Source: DATCJU01 sp036562635
GTDB lineage: Bacteria > Actinomycetota > Actinomycetes > Mycobacteriales > Pseudonocardiaceae
Length of the DNA stretch: 8,078 nt
Direction: 5' to 3'
NCBI GenBank assembly: GCA_036562635.1
Contig: DATCJU010000176.1
Coordinates: 1-8,078 of the forward strand
Positions 6,862 to 8,078 of the stretch are shown here, piece after piece. The position numbers were made by a program, and so were the translations under genes. The stretch's first letter is position 1. Each line of letters opens with the position of its first letter. Under the pieces are notes generated by a model. The model was not told where the DNA came from. It was given only the letters and a program-made list of their open reading frames with translations, and searched no databases.

Positions 6862-7880
6862 TCCCGGTCACCCCTGCGCTGCCGGGGCGTGTCGAACTGC
6901 TGGTCGATCCCGCCCTGGACGTTGCCGGCCACGTAGTTCGCCCCGTCCCCGGCCAGGTAGGGGGCGTTGTACTGGTTCCCGGGGCCGCTGTGCACCGGCC
7001 CGTGCACCGTGTTGCCGATCCAGCCGCTGTTGTTGTGGACCGTGCCCAGGACGCCGTGCTGGGTGATGTCGCGGGCCTGGACCAGGGTGCCCTCCACCTC
7101 GGCGGCCTGGTTGACGTGTTCGGCCGTGGGGCGGGTCGGGCTGTCCGCCGTGGTGCCGTCCTGGGCAGTGGCGGTGGTCTGCTCCGGTTCCGGTCGGAAC
7201 CCGTGGGCCAGCAGGTCCCCGGACGGGTGCGGCACCCGGAGGTACGCCCGTCCCTGGTAGCTCTTGACCTCCACCGGCGCCGGGACGTACAGGTCGGGGT
7301 CGTCGGCGGCGAATCCGCTCAGCACGGCGTCCTCGAAGGCCCGTGCCGAGAGGATCGCGGCCACCCGGGTGGCGGGACCCGAACGCGTGAGCAGGTCACG
7401 GACCGGTTCGGAGTCCAGCAGGCGGTGGACCTCGATCCGCGCCTCCCCGCTGCCGTCCTCGGGACGGTTCTGTCCGGAGTCGGTCACGGGGCCGACGGTG
7501 ATGCTGACCCGCATGCGCAGCGGCTGCTCCCGCTCCCGTGCCGGGTGGGCGGCACTCCGCTCGGTCAGCTCCTCCTGGAGCGCACCCAGGAAGGGATTGA
7601 TCAGGAAGGGGAGGAGGCCGGAACGGAACCCCACGGCCATGCCGTCGCCGGTGGGCGCCGCGAACCGCCTCTCCTCCCACACCTCGGCCAGGCCGCACCG
7701 CCGGAACGCCCGGTGCAGGATGTCGGGGACGGCCCTGGTCAACTCCTTGTGGTACCGACCGCGTCTGCTGCTGAAGTCCTTGATGTCCACGACGAGCAGT
7801 GCCCGGTAGGGCGGAAGCTCCCTGACCGACTCTCCGTCGGGGTAGCCGGGGGTGCTCGTGAACGACCTCGGCGTGCTCAT
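6858..7880 (-). CDS. class III nucleotide cyclase-like protein with C-terminal adaptor/amyloid-like tail
   Basis: The protein has 340 residues. Residues 25-215 resemble a class III nucleotidyl cyclase domain. ALLVVDIKDFSSR (27-39) supplies the first metal-binding Asp (D32), with D35 where Gly is usual in the D-I-x-G-F-[ST] motif. APTGDGMAVGF (75-85) supplies the second (D79). RMRVSITVGPV (122-132) matches the following strand. IEVHRLL (149-155) sits where N and R of the transition-state motif occur; R153 may fit, but the Asn seems missing, and the base-reading Lys four before D79 is Ala75. It may thus be a divergent cyclase, one with altered base choice, or a nucleotide sensor. Residues 222-260 are a linker. 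Residues 261-294 are the segment shared with the NTPase, followed by a G/N/Q/V-rich tail (VHGPVHSG, VAGNVQGG). ATG 7880 is preferred because GGGAGG lies about 8 bases upstream. It is the first gene of the cassette. Confidence 0.82.
   Translation of the reverse strand: MSTPRSFTSTPGYPDGESVRELPPYRALLVVDIKDFSSRRGRYHKELTRAVPDILHRAFRRCGLAEVWEERRFAAPTGDGMAVGFRSGLLPFLINPFLGALQEELTERSAAHPAREREQPLRMRVSITVGPVTDSGQNRPEDGSGEARIEVHRLLDSEPVRDLLTRSGPATRVAAILSARAFEDAVLSGFAADDPDLYVPAPVEVKSYQGRAYLRVPHPSGDLLAHGFRPEPEQTTATAQDGTTADSPTRPTAEHVNQAAEVEGTLVQARDITQHGVLGTVHNNSGWIGNTVHGPVHSGPGNQYNAPYLAGDGANYVAGNVQGGIDQQFDTPRQRRGDRE
7014..7102 (-). repeat. shared adaptor-motif repeat, copy in the cyclase-like gene
   Basis: This is the partner of 6541-6629. 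It encodes the tail region of the cyclase-like protein from about E261 to I288. Counting the whole 34-residue aligned segment (261-294 here, 79-112 in the NTPase), 22 residues are identical. The copy is C-terminal in this protein and N-terminal in the next one, so the two copies face each other across the gene junction. Confidence 0.8.
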
Positions 7881-7950
7881 CGGCGTTCCTCCCTCGTCCC
7901 GTGGCTCTTCGCGGTGCCGTGGGAGCAAGGGTCCGGAGAACAGCCGGGTC

Positions 7951-7974
7951 GAACTGTCCGGCACCGGACAGTTC
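7951..7974. promoter_or_regulatory. 24-bp perfect palindrome, probable operator
   Basis: Arms GAACTGTCCGG (7951-7961) and CCGGACAGTTC (7964-7974) are perfect reverse complements around a two-base centre. The site lies about 70 bases upstream of the cyclase-like start and two bases from the CRP-like site. A symmetrical CTGTCCGG core of this kind is typical of dimeric repressor operators such as those of TetR-type proteins, but I cannot name the regulator. As RNA it could form a 10-bp hairpin, but no U-tract follows on either strand, so an operator is more likely than a terminator. Confidence 0.55.
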
Positions 7975-7976
7975 TG

Positions 7977-7994
7977 TTGTGATCGCCATCACAA
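7977..7994. promoter_or_regulatory. CRP/FNR-type operator
   Basis: The sequence TTGTGAT-CGCC-ATCACAA is a perfect inverted repeat. It contains TGTGA-N6-TCACA, the classic cAMP-receptor-protein half-sites and spacing, which are similar in actinobacterial CRP homologues. It lies in the noncoding stretch 97-114 bases upstream of the cyclase-like ATG and is AT-richer than its surroundings. I could not place a convincing -35/-10 pair relative to it, so whether it activates or represses is open. Confidence 0.6.
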
Positions 7995-8078
7995 TTCTGG
8001 GGGTGGCTTGGGGCGGGTGGGCCGGTTTCTGCCACGAGCGAGGTGAGATCGGCGACCACCAGACGCGGGCCCGGCGCC

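Noticed and set aside
7396..7992. Minus-strand 198-codon frame starting inside the CRP-like palindrome
   Set aside because: It runs through the cyclase-like gene in another frame and becomes low-complexity R/P/G sequence. The cyclase frame has conserved motifs and a good ribosome site.

Overview
The window is very GC-rich, and its reading frames end almost every codon in G or C. It carries DUF3618 and phage-holin-family envelope genes typical of filamentous actinomycetes. A Nocardiopsis/Streptomyces-type actinobacterium is the best guess; the genus cannot be fixed from the sequence alone. All seven genes I support lie on the minus strand, so they are transcribed from right to left.

Right half (about 8078 to 3205): a short regulatory region holds two adjacent perfect inverted repeats. 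One has the half-sites and spacing of a CRP/FNR-family operator; the other is a 24-bp palindrome for an unknown regulator. Three genes follow, each overlapping the next by four bases (ATGA): a class III nucleotide-cyclase-like protein, a 774-residue NTPase-like protein with a degenerate P-loop and a long helical C-terminal half, and a two-pass membrane protein with a possible SPFH/band-7-like cytosolic region. A strong hairpin closes the unit 11 bases after the last stop. The C-terminal tail of the cyclase-like protein and the N-terminal region of the NTPase share a 34-residue segment (22 identical) built around TQHGVLG and NSGWIG. The repeat is also visible in the DNA (71 of 89 positions). 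Matched segments of this kind in neighbouring signalling proteins usually mean homotypic recruitment. I therefore read this as one candidate signalling or conflict cassette: nucleotide sensor or messenger enzyme, NTPase hub, membrane partner. It is the most interesting part of the window.

Middle (3121 to 1565): a single gene for an NAD(P)-binding Rossmann (SDR/NmrA-like) protein fused to a C-terminal DUF2867-like domain.

Left part (1524 to 1): a candidate stress-sigma-factor promoter (GTGT, 16 bases, GGGTAA) precedes three overlapping genes for small envelope proteins: a helical single-pass membrane protein, an Actinobacterial holin-superfamily/DUF1469-like protein and a DUF3618 protein cut by the window edge. 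This looks like a common actinobacterial stress-associated envelope operon.

No tRNA, rRNA, CRISPR array, insertion sequence or integrase was seen. There is no gene-free stretch longer than about 200 bases.
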